From Bordetella petrii (GTDB taxonomy: Bacteria > Pseudomonadota > Gammaproteobacteria > Burkholderiales > Burkholderiaceae_B), in assembly GCF_017356245.1 (NCBI RefSeq), contig NZ_JAFMZZ010000001.1, forward strand, positions 2,653,943 to 2,717,942: 64,000 bases of DNA, in the 5' to 3' direction. Position 1 is the stretch's first letter; the number at the start of each line of letters is the position of its first letter. Shown here one piece after another: positions 34,348 to 43,960 of the stretch. Below the pieces are notes generated by a model that was not told where the DNA came from, did not search any database, and saw nothing but the letters and a program-made list of their open reading frames with translations. Both the position numbers and the translations under genes were made by a program.

Positions 34348-35019
34348 GTGCGCCTGAGCAACTTCTGGGTTCCCGCCATCGAATCGGCCCGCGCGGCGCT
34401 GTCGCAATCCACCCTGGATGCGCCGGCGCTGTCGGCGCAATTGCAGGCCACCCTCGATGCCGCGGCCGGCCGCGCGCAGGACCAGGGCTTTTCGCATGAC
34501 GATGTGCAGCTCGCCCTGTTTGCCGTGGTGGCGTGGATCGACGAGCAGGCCATGTCGCGTGAGTGGCCGGGGGCCTCGGCCTGGCGGCTGGCGCCCCTGC
34601 AGCGCCACTACTTCGCCACGACCCGGGCCGGCGCCGCGTTCTTCGAAAAGCTCGAGGCCCTGCCGGATGATGCCGCCGATGTGCGTGAGGTGTACGGGCT
34701 GGCGCTGCTGGCGGGCTTTCATGGGCGATACACGCATCGGCCGCCCGGCGAACTGGCGGAGTACCGCCGGGCCGTGCTCGAGCGCATCGCCCAGGAGCGC
34801 GAAATCAGTCCCCTGAGCGCGGACCAGCCGCTGTTTCCTCAAGCGGGCGCGCTGGCCAGGCGGCCTTTGCGCCATACGCGCGGCCTGGCGCCGTCGCTGG
34901 CCAGCCTGCTGTTGATCGTGGTGCCGCTGTGCGTGCTGCTGGGTCTTTATCTGTTTCTGGACCATCGCCTGGCGCAGAGCGCCGCGCAACTGATCGCGCC
35001 GCTTGCCGGCAGTCTTTGA
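34348..35019 (+). CDS. tssL: T6SS membrane-complex protein TssL (DotU-like), no peptidoglycan domain
   Basis: 223 residues from a GTG at 34348, with AAAGGATAA upstream. The cytoplasmic hook domain has A-W-I-D-E-Q-A-M near 65 and a helical bundle, followed by one transmembrane helix (about 188-210). The protein stops a few residues later, so the OmpA-like peptidoglycan-binding domain found in some TssL proteins is missing. It pairs with TssM in the inner membrane. The anchoring role may be taken by the SPOR-like end of TssM. Confidence 0.9.
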   Translation: MRLSNFWVPAIESARAALSQSTLDAPALSAQLQATLDAAAGRAQDQGFSHDDVQLALFAVVAWIDEQAMSREWPGASAWRLAPLQRHYFATTRAGAAFFEKLEALPDDAADVREVYGLALLAGFHGRYTHRPPGELAEYRRAVLERIAQEREISPLSADQPLFPQAGALARRPLRHTRGLAPSLASLLLIVVPLCVLLGLYLFLDHRLAQSAAQLIAPLAGSL

Positions 35020-35046
35020 ACGCTATCGGGCAAAACCCCTGACTCC

Positions 35047-38000
35047 ATGATGTTCAAGAAACTACTCGTTGTGATCGCCTGGGTGCTGGGCCTGATCCTG
35101 CTGGCGCTGGGATGCTGGATGGCGGGGCTGTACCTGCAATGGCCGTTGTGGCAGTCGGCAGCCTTGTTCGCCGGCATCCTGCTCGGCCTGTGGCTGCTGT
35201 CCTGGCTGCGCCGCCGCTGGCTGGCCTGGCGGCTGCGCCGGCGCCTGGCTCGCCCGGTCAGCGGCGGCACCGTCGACACGCGGCGCCTGGACGCCGACTG
35301 GCGCGCCGGATTGAGCGCGTTGAAGTACTCGCGCCTGTCGCGGTTCGGCTCGCCGTTGTATGTATTGCCCTGGTATATGGCGCTGGGGCCCCAGGACCCC
35401 GGCAAATCGGCGCTGCTGCACAGCATCGCCGGCAGAGGGCCGGTGCACGGCGATGGCGAAGACGCGCCCGTGCTGCAGTGGTGGCTGATGCGCCACTGCG
35501 TGGTGCTGGACCCCACCGAGTCGATGGGCGAAGAACACGTTGCGCCCGCCTCGGCCTACTGGCGCCGGCTGCTGCACTGGATGATGCGCACGCGCCGGCG
35601 GGAACCGTTGAATGGCCTGATCCTGGCCTTCAGCGCGGACTGGCTGATGCAAAGCGACGAGGCGCGGCTCAATGAGACCGGCCAGGGCCTGCGCAAGCGG
35701 CTGGATGAGCTGACGCGCGTCTACAACGCGCGCGTCCCGGTCTATATCGTACTGACCGATTGCCAGAAACTGCGCGGCTTCGTGCCGTGGACGGCCAGCC
35801 TGGGGCCCGCCGCCAGCAGCCAGGCGATGGGCTTTCTGAACCTGGCGCCCGGCTCGGGCGTCGGCCAGTTCATTGGCGATGCCTTCAACAGCATTGTGCA
35901 CCGCATGTTCGACCTGCGGATACTGCAGGGCATACAGGGCAGGCCGAACGACGACGCCTTCGGCCTGCCCGAGCGCATGGCGCCGCTGGCCATGCGCCTG
36001 GGCAGCGTGCTGCGGCCGGCGTTCCAGGCCACGCCCTACGCCGAAACCCCGCTGCTGCGCGGCCTGTACCTGACGGGCCGGCCTGCCGGCCCCGACCGCG
36101 GCGAACCCGCCTGGTTCAGCCCGGGCCTGTTCGAGCAGGCCCTGCCCGCGCAGCGCCATGCCTGGCAGCCCATGGAACGCTGGCGCCACTGGCGCCGGCT
36201 GCTGCGGCATGCCGCCGTGGTCGTCTGGCTGCTGGCCTGCCTGGGCGCCGGCGCCTTGCTGATCTATTCCAGCCGCGTTGCCGACCAGCAATTGCAGGCA
36301 GCCAACCTGCGGGGCCTGAATGTACGGCCGGACTTCAGCGGCCCGATGCCCTCGGACCTGCACGCGCTGCAGGCTGCCCGCGGCGCGGTACACAAGTTGC
36401 AGGCCCGCCCGCGCTGGCAGCAGCGCTGGCTGCCGTTCCAGCGGCGCGTCAATCAGGTTCAGCAAGCCGTGGCCGACATCTATACCCGCAATTTCCACGA
36501 CAAGGTCATTGCCTCCAACCTGGACCCGCTGCTGGCCACCAGCCTGCCTCAGGTGGACGACGATCACAGTGAAGAACTGCTGGCCGCCTGGATCCAGACC
36601 CTGGTCCGCCGCATCAACTTGCTGAACGCCGCGTTGCAGGGCCAGGATGTCTATGCCCTGCCCGCGCCGGGCGCCGAATTGCCGCTGCTGTTCGCCAGCG
36701 CCAAGCGCGCGGCGCCTGATCCGATCGACGGCCTGTTGCTGGGCGACATGTACAAAGACTATCTGTCCTGGCAGACCGACCGCCAGACCATGGTGTCGGA
36801 GCAGCACGCGCTGCGGCAGGTGCTGGTCAATCTGAACCTGACAGATCGGCCCATAGGCTGGATCTACGCATGGGTGGATTTGCAGGGTTCGCTGCAGCCC
36901 GTGCGGCTGACCGATTTCTGGAATATTCCGGCGCAACCGGACCAGCCCTATGTTCCCGCGGCGCTGACGCCCGCCGGAGAACAGGCGGTATCCAGCTTTG
37001 TCAGCGAACTGGGACGGGCCACGGGCAACAACCAGCTCTGGTCCCAGCGCCGCGACGAGTTTCGCCAGCAGTACCGCGAAGAAGGCCTGAATGCCTGGTA
37101 TGCCTTCGCCGACGCTTTTGCGTCGGCGCCCGGCCAGCTGGCCGACGGCTCGGCGCGCCGTACCGCGCTGTCCATGCTGTTCACGGCCAACGACCCGTAC
37201 CGCCGCTTGCTGGGCCTGCTGTCCGTGGTGGGGCAGCGCTGGCCGGACGCATCGCGGCCCGGCTGGATGCAGCAGGCCATTCAACTCGACCATCTGATGA
37301 CCGCGGAGCAGAAAGAGACCGGCCAGCCCGACACCCTGACATCCAGCCTCGAGCGGCGAATCGGCGTGGCGCAGCAGTTCGGCGGCAGCCTGCTCCAGAA
37401 ACTGCCCGACAGCGGTTCCGTGCATGACAGCCTGGCCACATTGCGCACGGATCGCGAATCCCTGGGCTCGCTCAACGCCTACCACAAGGGCGTGGCGGAT
37501 ACCATCGTGCTGCTCCAGCAGGGCGATGGCAATGCCATGAAAGCCGCCATCGATATCTGGTCGTACGGGCACAACCCCGCGGTCAAGTCAGTGCCACTGA
37601 TCGATGCGAATACGGCATTGAGCAAGCTGAAAAAATACACTGACATCACGACCGGGCCGCGCACCGATGTGGTCTGGAAGCTGGCCTCGGGTCCGCTCGA
37701 TTTCACCCTGGACTACGCCAGCCGCATCGTGGCCTGCCGCTTGCAGCAAAGCTGGGAAAACTCGGTGCTGAGCGTGATGCAGGGCGTGACCGACGGCGAA
37801 CTGGCCAACGACATGCTGTTCGGCGACCGGGGGCAGGTCAAGGCATTCCTGGATGGCGACGTCAAGAACTTCATTGACCAGAACGCCAACCGGTACCAGG
37901 GCCGCGTCGCCCTGGGCCATGCCATTCCGCTGAATGGCCAGTTCTACGCCTTTGCCAGCCTGGCGCAACTGCGCCAGGTCACCCTGGCCGGACAGCAGAT

Positions 38001-38976
38001 GCAGTCCAAGCGGTCCCAGAGCGAAGTGCAGGCCCTGACCACGCAGCAAACCGAGGTGGACAAGCAGATTGCCAAGCTCGAGGCCACCACCGCCAATGTG
38101 ACGCTGAACACCGTGCCGCCGCAGACCAATCCGGACGCCCGTCTGCTGCCGGAAAGCGTGACGCTCAGCCTGCAGTGCGCCAGCGGCCGCATCACCCTGG
38201 AAAACCTGAACTTTCCCAACAAGGCGGTGTTCCCGTGGGCACTGGCCAATTGCGGCGATACGGCGCTCAGCATCCGCTACCCCGGCTTTGAGCTGAACCG
38301 CCAATGGAGCGGCGCACGCGGCTTTATCGACTTCCTGAAGGAGTTTTCCAGCGGCCAGCGGCGCTATACCGCGGCCGATTTCCCTGATCAGGCCGCGTCG
38401 ATGCAGCAGGCCGGCGTGCAGTGGATCGCGGTCACTTACCAGCAACAAGGACAGGCGCCTCTGGTCGCGGCATTTGCCGAGGCGGACAAGCTTGCCGCGC
38501 AGGCCGGCGAAGTCAAGGCGCGCCTGGAGAAGCTGCAGCCCGGCACCGCGCCCGGTTCCAGCGTCCCGGCGCCCCGGCCCGCGCCCACGGTGCCGCAGCA
38601 AATCGTCTCGCTGTGCATGGGCCCGGTGTATACCCCGCTTCGCTCGCCGGCCCCTGCCCCGGCACGCCAGGCCGAGCCGGCCGGGCATGAACCGCCCGCG
38701 ACCCGGCCCGCGGCGCCCGCATCCGCTCCGGCAGCCCCGGGAGAGTACGCCGTGCAGGTGGGCATCTTCGCGCATCCGGATCCGGTGCGCGCGCAGCTGG
38801 CGCTCAACGGTTTTGAAGCCGCCGAAAGCGCCATCAAGCTGAAGGGACACGACTACACGAGAGTCCGTATCGAAGGGTTCGCCGACGCGCAGGCGGCCCG
38901 GGCCGCCGCGGAAAAAATCGCGCGCCTGCTCAAGCTGAAACCGGCCGTGCTGCACAATGGAAAGGTGATGGACTGA
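35047..38976 (+). CDS. tssM: T6SS inner-membrane protein TssM (IcmF) with C-terminal SPOR-like domain
   Basis: 1309 residues. Two transmembrane helices lie near the N-terminus (about 5-30 and 34-60) and a third near 380-403. Between them the cytoplasmic domain has an intact Walker A G-P-Q-D-P-G-K-S (114-121). The long periplasmic part binds TssJ. After an Ala/Pro-rich linker (about 1165-1230), residues ~1233-1305 look like a SPOR domain (Y-A-V-Q-V-G-I-F start, R-V-x-I-E-G-F and A-R-A-A-A-E-K end pattern), a fold that binds septal peptidoglycan. I do not know this as a standard TssM feature. The last 47 bases overlap the convergent hydroxyacid dehydrogenase gene. Confidence 0.92.
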   Translation: MMFKKLLVVIAWVLGLILLALGCWMAGLYLQWPLWQSAALFAGILLGLWLLSWLRRRWLAWRLRRRLARPVSGGTVDTRRLDADWRAGLSALKYSRLSRFGSPLYVLPWYMALGPQDPGKSALLHSIAGRGPVHGDGEDAPVLQWWLMRHCVVLDPTESMGEEHVAPASAYWRRLLHWMMRTRRREPLNGLILAFSADWLMQSDEARLNETGQGLRKRLDELTRVYNARVPVYIVLTDCQKLRGFVPWTASLGPAASSQAMGFLNLAPGSGVGQFIGDAFNSIVHRMFDLRILQGIQGRPNDDAFGLPERMAPLAMRLGSVLRPAFQATPYAETPLLRGLYLTGRPAGPDRGEPAWFSPGLFEQALPAQRHAWQPMERWRHWRRLLRHAAVVVWLLACLGAGALLIYSSRVADQQLQAANLRGLNVRPDFSGPMPSDLHALQAARGAVHKLQARPRWQQRWLPFQRRVNQVQQAVADIYTRNFHDKVIASNLDPLLATSLPQVDDDHSEELLAAWIQTLVRRINLLNAALQGQDVYALPAPGAELPLLFASAKRAAPDPIDGLLLGDMYKDYLSWQTDRQTMVSEQHALRQVLVNLNLTDRPIGWIYAWVDLQGSLQPVRLTDFWNIPAQPDQPYVPAALTPAGEQAVSSFVSELGRATGNNQLWSQRRDEFRQQYREEGLNAWYAFADAFASAPGQLADGSARRTALSMLFTANDPYRRLLGLLSVVGQRWPDASRPGWMQQAIQLDHLMTAEQKETGQPDTLTSSLERRIGVAQQFGGSLLQKLPDSGSVHDSLATLRTDRESLGSLNAYHKGVADTIVLLQQGDGNAMKAAIDIWSYGHNPAVKSVPLIDANTALSKLKKYTDITTGPRTDVVWKLASGPLDFTLDYASRIVACRLQQSWENSVLSVMQGVTDGELANDMLFGDRGQVKAFLDGDVKNFIDQNANRYQGRVALGHAIPLNGQFYAFASLAQLRQVTLAGQQMQSKRSQSEVQALTTQQTEVDKQIAKLEATTANVTLNTVPPQTNPDARLLPESVTLSLQCASGRITLENLNFPNKAVFPWALANCGDTALSIRYPGFELNRQWSGARGFIDFLKEFSSGQRRYTAADFPDQAASMQQAGVQWIAVTYQQQGQAPLVAAFAEADKLAAQAGEVKARLEKLQPGTAPGSSVPAPRPAPTVPQQIVSLCMGPVYTPLRSPAPAPARQAEPAGHEPPATRPAAPASAPAAPGEYAVQVGIFAHPDPVRAQLALNGFEAAESAIKLKGHDYTRVRIEGFADAQAARAAAEKIARLLKLKPAVLHNGKVMD

Positions 38977-40135
38977 ACGGCCTTTCATGCGTCCACAGGT
39001 AGCTGCAGTCCAGGTCCTGGAACGACCGGCAGCCGATCTGCGTCATGACCATGTCCAGCTCGTTGCGCACGATCTGCAGCGCCCGCTCGGCGCCGGCCTG
39101 GCCGCCCGCCGCCACGGCGTACAGGGTGGGCCGGCCGAAGATGGTCGAGCAGGCGCCCAGCGCCCGCGCGATGGCCACGTCCGATCCGCGCCGCACGCCG
39201 CTGTCCAGGATCAGCGGCATCCGGTCGCCCACCGCGGCGCGGATCGCCGGCAGCATGTCCAGCGGCGCCGGCGCGGCGTCCAACTGCCGGCCGCCGTGGT
39301 TCGACACCACCAGGCCGTCCACGCCCAGGCACGCCGCCTCGCGCGCGTCATCGGGATGCAGCAGCCCCTTGATCATCAGCGGGCCGTCCCATGCCTGGCG
39401 AATGCGCTGCATGTGCTGCCAGCTGATCATCGGCGCCGGCGTCAGCGTGCCGTACAGATCGGCCACCGCCGCGGCATCGGCATCGTCGCGCGCGTAGGGC
39501 TTCCAGTTCTGCATCATGGGAATGCCGCCGGTGCGCAGATAGCGCAGCACCCAGGCCGGGTGGCCCAGGGCTTCCAGCACCACGCCCGGCGTCATGCGGA
39601 ACGGCCGGGTAAAGCCGTTGCGCCGGTTGCGCTCGCGGTTTGAATTGACCGGCACATCCACCGACACCACCAGCACGCGCACGCCCGCCTCTCGCGCGCG
39701 CCGGACCAGGTCGTCGTTGATGCGCTCATCGCGCGTGCAGTACATCTGGAACCACACGTGCTCGGGGGCAATCGCGATGGCGTCTTCCCAGGCCGCGTTG
39801 CTGGCGCTGGACAGCAGGAACGGCACATCGGCCTGGCGCGCGGCCGCGGCCAGCATCAGGTCCGCGCCCGGCCTGAACAAGCCGGCCAGGCCGGTGGGCG
39901 AAATCCCGATCGGGCTGGCATAGCGGCGCCCGAACAGCTCCACCGACTGGTCGCGGGTCGACACGTCGCGCAGGTAGCGCGGAACCAGGCAATAGCGCTC
40001 GAACGCATCGCGGTTGCGCTTCAGGCACAGTTCGCCATCGGCGCCGCCATCGATGAAATCGAACGCAATGCGGGGCAGTTTGCGGCGCGCCAGCCGGCGC
40101 AAGTCTTCCAGGTTGATGGCGGATTGAAGGTTCAC
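38930..40135 (-). CDS. FMN-dependent 2-hydroxyacid dehydrogenase (LldD/mandelate dehydrogenase family)
   Basis: 401 residues from a GTG start at 40135. The family blocks are present: D-F-I-D-G-G-A-D (Phe where many members have Tyr), P-T-G-L-A-G, W-F-Q-M-Y, R-N-G-F, the active-site block S-N-H-G-G-R-Q-L-D (catalytic His and Arg), and D-S-G-V-R-R-G-S-D-V for FMN phosphate. The enzyme oxidises an L-2-hydroxy acid to the 2-oxo acid, passing electrons to quinone or oxygen. It is the last gene of a minus-strand run with TRAP transporter, lactonase and IclR genes, so the substrate is probably what that operon imports. The 3' end overlaps tssM by 47 bases antisense. Confidence 0.88.
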   Translation of the reverse strand: MNLQSAINLEDLRRLARRKLPRIAFDFIDGGADGELCLKRNRDAFERYCLVPRYLRDVSTRDQSVELFGRRYASPIGISPTGLAGLFRPGADLMLAAAARQADVPFLLSSASNAAWEDAIAIAPEHVWFQMYCTRDERINDDLVRRAREAGVRVLVVSVDVPVNSNRERNRRNGFTRPFRMTPGVVLEALGHPAWVLRYLRTGGIPMMQNWKPYARDDADAAAVADLYGTLTPAPMISWQHMQRIRQAWDGPLMIKGLLHPDDAREAACLGVDGLVVSNHGGRQLDAAPAPLDMLPAIRAAVGDRMPLILDSGVRRGSDVAIARALGACSTIFGRPTLYAVAAGGQAGAERALQIVRNELDMVMTQIGCRSFQDLDCSYLWTHERPFSPSPFHCAARPVSA

Positions 40136-40214
40136 GGCGTGCTCTTGGCTAATAAAGACGCCATAACCTTAAGCGAGCCGGCGCGCGCCGTTGCCGGACG
40201 AGCCCGCGTCTATT

Positions 40215-41030
40215 TCATATGCTGAACTTGTCTGCGTCGGCCGACAGAGTCGCGGCCACGGCCTGCAGCGCGGCGTGCAGTTCGGGCAGGCGCTCTTCGC
40301 CGTACAGTTCGGCGGTTCCCATCAGGCAGGCCGCGGCGAAACACACGCCGCGCGCGTCGCGCACCGGCATGGCAAACGCATGCACGCCCGGCACCACGTC
40401 GCCCAGGTTGACGCCCCAGCCGTGATGGTCGGAGCGTTCCTGCATTTTCTGCAGCGCGTGCAGGCGCATGGTGCCGTGGCCGGCGATTTCCTGGGCCACG
40501 TTGTTCAGCAGCACCTGCCGCGCTTCGTCGGCGGCCAGCGTCTGGATGATGGCGATGCCGCCCGCCGAGGTGATCAGCGGCCGGCGGGTTCCCTGCTGCA
40601 CCATCAGGCCGGCCAGGGGCAGCGTGCCGGCCCGGATGCTGCACACGTATTCATTGCCGCTGCGCAGCAGCAGCAATGCAATGCCGCCCATGCGGCGCGC
40701 GAACGATTGCAACACCGCTTCGGCGCGGCGCTGGAACTGCACGCGCGCCGGCACAGCCATGCCCAGCTCGTACATCAGCGGGCCCGGCAGGTAGCGCCGG
40801 TCGGACGGCCGCTGGATGACCAGGCGTTCTTCGACCAGGCAGGCCAGCATCCGGTGCACCGTGCCTTTGTCCTGCTTGCAGGCCGCGGCCAGGTCCGACA
40901 GGCGCCAGCCGAAGGCCGGCCGCGTGGCGATCATGCGCATGAGCTTGATGCCGCGCCCCAGGCTTTGTGTGCCGGTGCGGTCGGGCGCGGCCCGGCTGGG
41001 CTGCTCCAGAGCAAGGAGCTCGAGATCCAT
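40215..41030 (-). CDS. IclR-family transcriptional regulator (first of two)
   Basis: 271 residues from ATG 41030, with GGGGAGAA upstream. The N-terminal winged helix (about 22-85) and the C-terminal ligand-binding GAF-like domain with A-F-A-M-P-V-R-D match IclR regulators of aromatic or organic acid catabolism. It lies inside the putative operon, 46 bases after the SMP-30 gene and 79 before the dehydrogenase, so it is likely co-transcribed and may feed back on the operon promoter near 45067. Confidence 0.88.
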   Translation of the reverse strand: MDLELLALEQPSRAAPDRTGTQSLGRGIKLMRMIATRPAFGWRLSDLAAACKQDKGTVHRMLACLVEERLVIQRPSDRRYLPGPLMYELGMAVPARVQFQRRAEAVLQSFARRMGGIALLLLRSGNEYVCSIRAGTLPLAGLMVQQGTRRPLITSAGGIAIIQTLAADEARQVLLNNVAQEIAGHGTMRLHALQKMQERSDHHGWGVNLGDVVPGVHAFAMPVRDARGVCFAAACLMGTAELYGEERLPELHAALQAVAATLSADADKFSI

Positions 41031-41076
41031 GGCGTGTTCTCCCCCTGCCCGCCCGCGCCGCCTGTACTGGTATGTG

Positions 41077-41997
41077 TCAGGCGGGCGTGTGCGAGTACAT
41101 TGTTTTTCCCATCACCGGCAGCCTGGCGGTAAATACGCAGCCGGTGCGCGATTCGATCATGTACAGCGTGCGGCCGTCGGGGCCGCCATATGCGCAGTTG
41201 GTGGTGTACAGGCCTTCGGGCGCGTCGATGCGGTATTGCGGCTCGCCGCGCGGGCTGAATATCCAGACCGCGCCGAAGCCCACGTGGCACACCGCCAGGC
41301 CGCCCTCGGCGTCCAGCGCAATGCCATCGGGCCCTCCTCCACCAGACATCTGAATATACACCCCGACCTTGGTGGCGGAGCCATCGGCCATCAGCGGCAC
41401 CCGCCAGATCGCGTTGTCGCGGGTCACGGCAAGATAGACCGCCGTTTCGTCCAGGTTCATGACCAGCCCGTTGGGGCTGGGGATGCCCTGCAGCACCACA
41501 TCCAGCTGGCCGGACGGGCGCAGCCGGTACAGGCGGCCGCTGGGGTCGTGCAGCCCGGACTGGCCCTGGTCGGTGAAGTACAGGTCGCCATTGGCGGCGA
41601 AGAACAGGTCGTTGCAGCCCTTGAAGCGTTCCAGCCGCGCGCGGTCCAGGTATGGTTCGACGCGCCCGGTCTGTGGCTCCAGCACCATGATGCCGTTCTT
41701 GTAATCGGCGATGAAGGCGCGTCCGTCGGAGTGGAATTTCAGGCCGTTGGGCTCGCCGTCGTACTCGGCGGCCAGTTCCACGCCGCCCTTCGGGTCGATG
41801 CGGAAGATGCGGCCCCATGGAATATCCACGACCCACAGATTGCCGGCCCGGTCGAACGACGGGCCTTCCAGGAAAACCGGAGCCGGCGCGCCGTGCAGCT
41901 GCGTGCGGGCCCAGTCGCTGGAGCGGCCGCGCACCAGGTGGCGTTCCGGGATGCGCGCGAAGACTTCGGCCTGCAGTATTTCGGGGGGTGCGAACAT
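41077..41997 (-). CDS. SMP-30/gluconolactonase-family lactonase
   Basis: 306 residues. The six-bladed propeller with metal ligands is visible: Glu in F-L-E-G-P-S-F-D, Asn in P-N-G-L, Asn in C-N-D-L-F-F, and Asp in G-P-D-G-I-A-L-D. Members hydrolyse sugar or aldonic acid lactones with a divalent metal in the cytoplasm. It follows the dctM-like gene by 21 bases. With a TRAP importer and a 2-hydroxyacid dehydrogenase, it suggests breakdown of a lactone or sugar-acid compound. The ribosome-binding site is weak. Confidence 0.85.
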   Translation of the reverse strand: MFAPPEILQAEVFARIPERHLVRGRSSDWARTQLHGAPAPVFLEGPSFDRAGNLWVVDIPWGRIFRIDPKGGVELAAEYDGEPNGLKFHSDGRAFIADYKNGIMVLEPQTGRVEPYLDRARLERFKGCNDLFFAANGDLYFTDQGQSGLHDPSGRLYRLRPSGQLDVVLQGIPSPNGLVMNLDETAVYLAVTRDNAIWRVPLMADGSATKVGVYIQMSGGGGPDGIALDAEGGLAVCHVGFGAVWIFSPRGEPQYRIDAPEGLYTTNCAYGGPDGRTLYMIESRTGCVFTARLPVMGKTMYSHTPA

Positions 41998-42018
41998 GGG
42001 GAGTTCTGTGTGAAAAAC

Positions 42019-43323
42019 TCAGTTGCCCGAGATGTGGTTCGGCAGCCATAGCGCCAGCTCGGGCCAGACGGCCAGCATCAGCAGCAGCACGAACATCAGC
42101 AGGTGGAACGGAATCGTGCCCATCACCACATCCGACAGGTTGCCGCGCGAAATGCTCTGGATGACGAACAGGTTGATGCCGATGGGCGGCGTGATCTGGC
42201 CCATTTCAATGAACAGCACCACCACGATGCCGAACCAGACCGGATCAATGCCATATGTGGCCAGCAATGGATACAGCAGCGGCACGGTAATGACGATCAT
42301 GCCCAGGCTTTCGACCAGCGCGCCCAGCGCCGTGAACAGGATCAGCAAGGTGATGAAGAAGCCGATCTTGCTGAGCTGCATGTCGACGATGAACTCGGTA
42401 ATGGCCTCGCCCACGCCGGCATAGCTCATGGCATAAGAAAAAACAAAGGCCGCGTAAGTGATGAACAGGATATTGCTGACCATCAGCGTGGAACGCTTCA
42501 GGCACCCCGCCGCTTCACGCCAGCTCAGGTTGCCGAACAGCACGGCGATCACCAGGGCGAACAGGCAGCCCGCGGCCGCGGCCTCGGTCGGCGTGGCCAC
42601 GCCGGTGTAGATGGCGCCCATGATGCCCAGGATCAGCAGCAGCACGGGCACGATATCGACCAGCGAACGCAGCACCATCAGGCGCGTCAGCTCGCCGCGT
42701 TCGGCGGGAGCGATCTCGGGGCGGATAAGCGCCTTCACGCCCACATACAGCATGAACAGCGCGGTCAGCACGAGGCCCGGCACCACGCCCGCCATGAACA
42801 GCTTGGCCACCGAAGTTTCGGTGAAAGTGGCATAGACAATCATGGCGATCGACGGCGGCAGCAGGATGCCCAGCGTGCCGCCGGCGGCCAGCGAGCCGGT
42901 GGCCAGCCGCGGGTCGTAGTTGCGAGCCTTCAGTTCCGGCAGCGCTACCTGGCCGATGGATGCCGCGGTGGCGATGCTGGATCCGCTGACCGCGGCGAAC
43001 ACCGCGCAGCCGGCGATATTGGTCTGCAGCAGGCCGCCGGGTATGCGGCGCACCAGGCGCGACAGGCCGCCATACATGCGCATGCCCACCCCGCTGCCCT
43101 GCAGCAGTTCGGCCATCAGCACGAACAGCGGGATGGCCGTCAGGGTGTAGGCATCCATGCTGCCCCAGGTGGTGATGCCCAGCCCGTGCAGCGCGCCGAT
43201 GCCGCCTTCCAGGTACAGGTACAGCACGCCCGGCAGCAGAATGGCGTACGGCACCGACATGCCCGCGGCCAGCAGGCCGATGAACAATACAAAAATCAAG
43301 ACGATCAGGTATTCGCCGCCCAT
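42019..43323 (-). CDS. dctM: TRAP transporter large permease (DctM family)
   Basis: 434 residues with about 12 hydrophobic helices. It contains G-x-L-G-I-L-L-P-P-S-I-A-M-I-V-Y, the family motif, and the final M-G-Q-I-T-P-P-I-G-I-N. It forms the inner-membrane carrier for Na+-driven uptake of a carboxylate delivered by the periplasmic receptor. GGAGGA precedes the ATG at 43323. It is 31 bases from the small permease gene and 21 from the lactonase gene. Confidence 0.92.
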   Translation of the reverse strand: MGGEYLIVLIFVLFIGLLAAGMSVPYAILLPGVLYLYLEGGIGALHGLGITTWGSMDAYTLTAIPLFVLMAELLQGSGVGMRMYGGLSRLVRRIPGGLLQTNIAGCAVFAAVSGSSIATAASIGQVALPELKARNYDPRLATGSLAAGGTLGILLPPSIAMIVYATFTETSVAKLFMAGVVPGLVLTALFMLYVGVKALIRPEIAPAERGELTRLMVLRSLVDIVPVLLLILGIMGAIYTGVATPTEAAAAGCLFALVIAVLFGNLSWREAAGCLKRSTLMVSNILFITYAAFVFSYAMSYAGVGEAITEFIVDMQLSKIGFFITLLILFTALGALVESLGMIVITVPLLYPLLATYGIDPVWFGIVVVLFIEMGQITPPIGINLFVIQSISRGNLSDVVMGTIPFHLLMFVLLLMLAVWPELALWLPNHISGN

Positions 43324-43354
43324 GGCGTCCTCCAGTGGTGGTGACGAGGCGCGC

Positions 43355-43954
43355 TCAGCGCGACAGGGCGCGCAGCCGCCGCATGTCGGCGGCCAGCACG
43401 CGCAGCAGTGCCCAGGCCAGGGCCAGCACGCCCAGCGGCATGGCCAGCCTGGGTATCCACAGCGGCGTCATCAGGGTGGTCGATGCGACATCGCCGGATT
43501 TCCAGCTCAGCCATTCGAAGCGCGCCAGCTCCAGCAGCAAGACCAGCGTTACCGCGATGGCCAGCAGGTCGAACAGCAGCCGCAGGCGGGCGCGCCCCCT
43601 GGGCCCGAGGCGGTTCTCCAGGAAATGCACGCTGTGGTAGGCATGCTGCAGCTGCCCGGATGCCAGCGACAGGAACGTGATGGCCACCAGGGCATAGCCG
43701 CCCAGCTCATTGCTGAACTGGATCGACCAGCCGAAGGCCGAGCGCACCACCATTTCCACGCCCATCATCGCCACCAGCGCGACCACCAGCGCCTGCGCGA
43801 TCCAGCGGCCCCAGCGCGCCACCCTGCCCTCGGGCGGACTGTAGGCATCGCCTTCGGTTTCGCCCGCGATGGCGGGGTCCAGCACGGGCGGCGGCACCTG
43901 CCGCGCGTCTGGAATGATCTGCGTGTCTGCAGCCATGGCCTGGTTTTCCGGCAT
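43355..43954 (-). CDS. dctQ: TRAP transporter small permease (DctQ family)
   Basis: 199 residues with four transmembrane helices. The segment with F-L-S-L-A-S-G-Q-L-Q-H-A-Y-H near the second helix fits DctQ proteins. The N-terminal ~45 residues are polar and Pro-rich. It supports the large permease in the inner membrane. Only 6 bases separate it from the receptor gene. Confidence 0.88.
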   Translation of the reverse strand: MPENQAMAADTQIIPDARQVPPPVLDPAIAGETEGDAYSPPEGRVARWGRWIAQALVVALVAMMGVEMVVRSAFGWSIQFSNELGGYALVAITFLSLASGQLQHAYHSVHFLENRLGPRGRARLRLLFDLLAIAVTLVLLLELARFEWLSWKSGDVASTTLMTPLWIPRLAMPLGVLALAWALLRVLAADMRRLRALSR

Positions 43955-43960
43955 GGCGGT

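Noticed and set aside
35062..37572. 836-codon open frame antisense to tssM
   Set aside because: The composition is that of a shadow frame and no known domain is seen; tssM on the + strand has membrane helices and Walker A.
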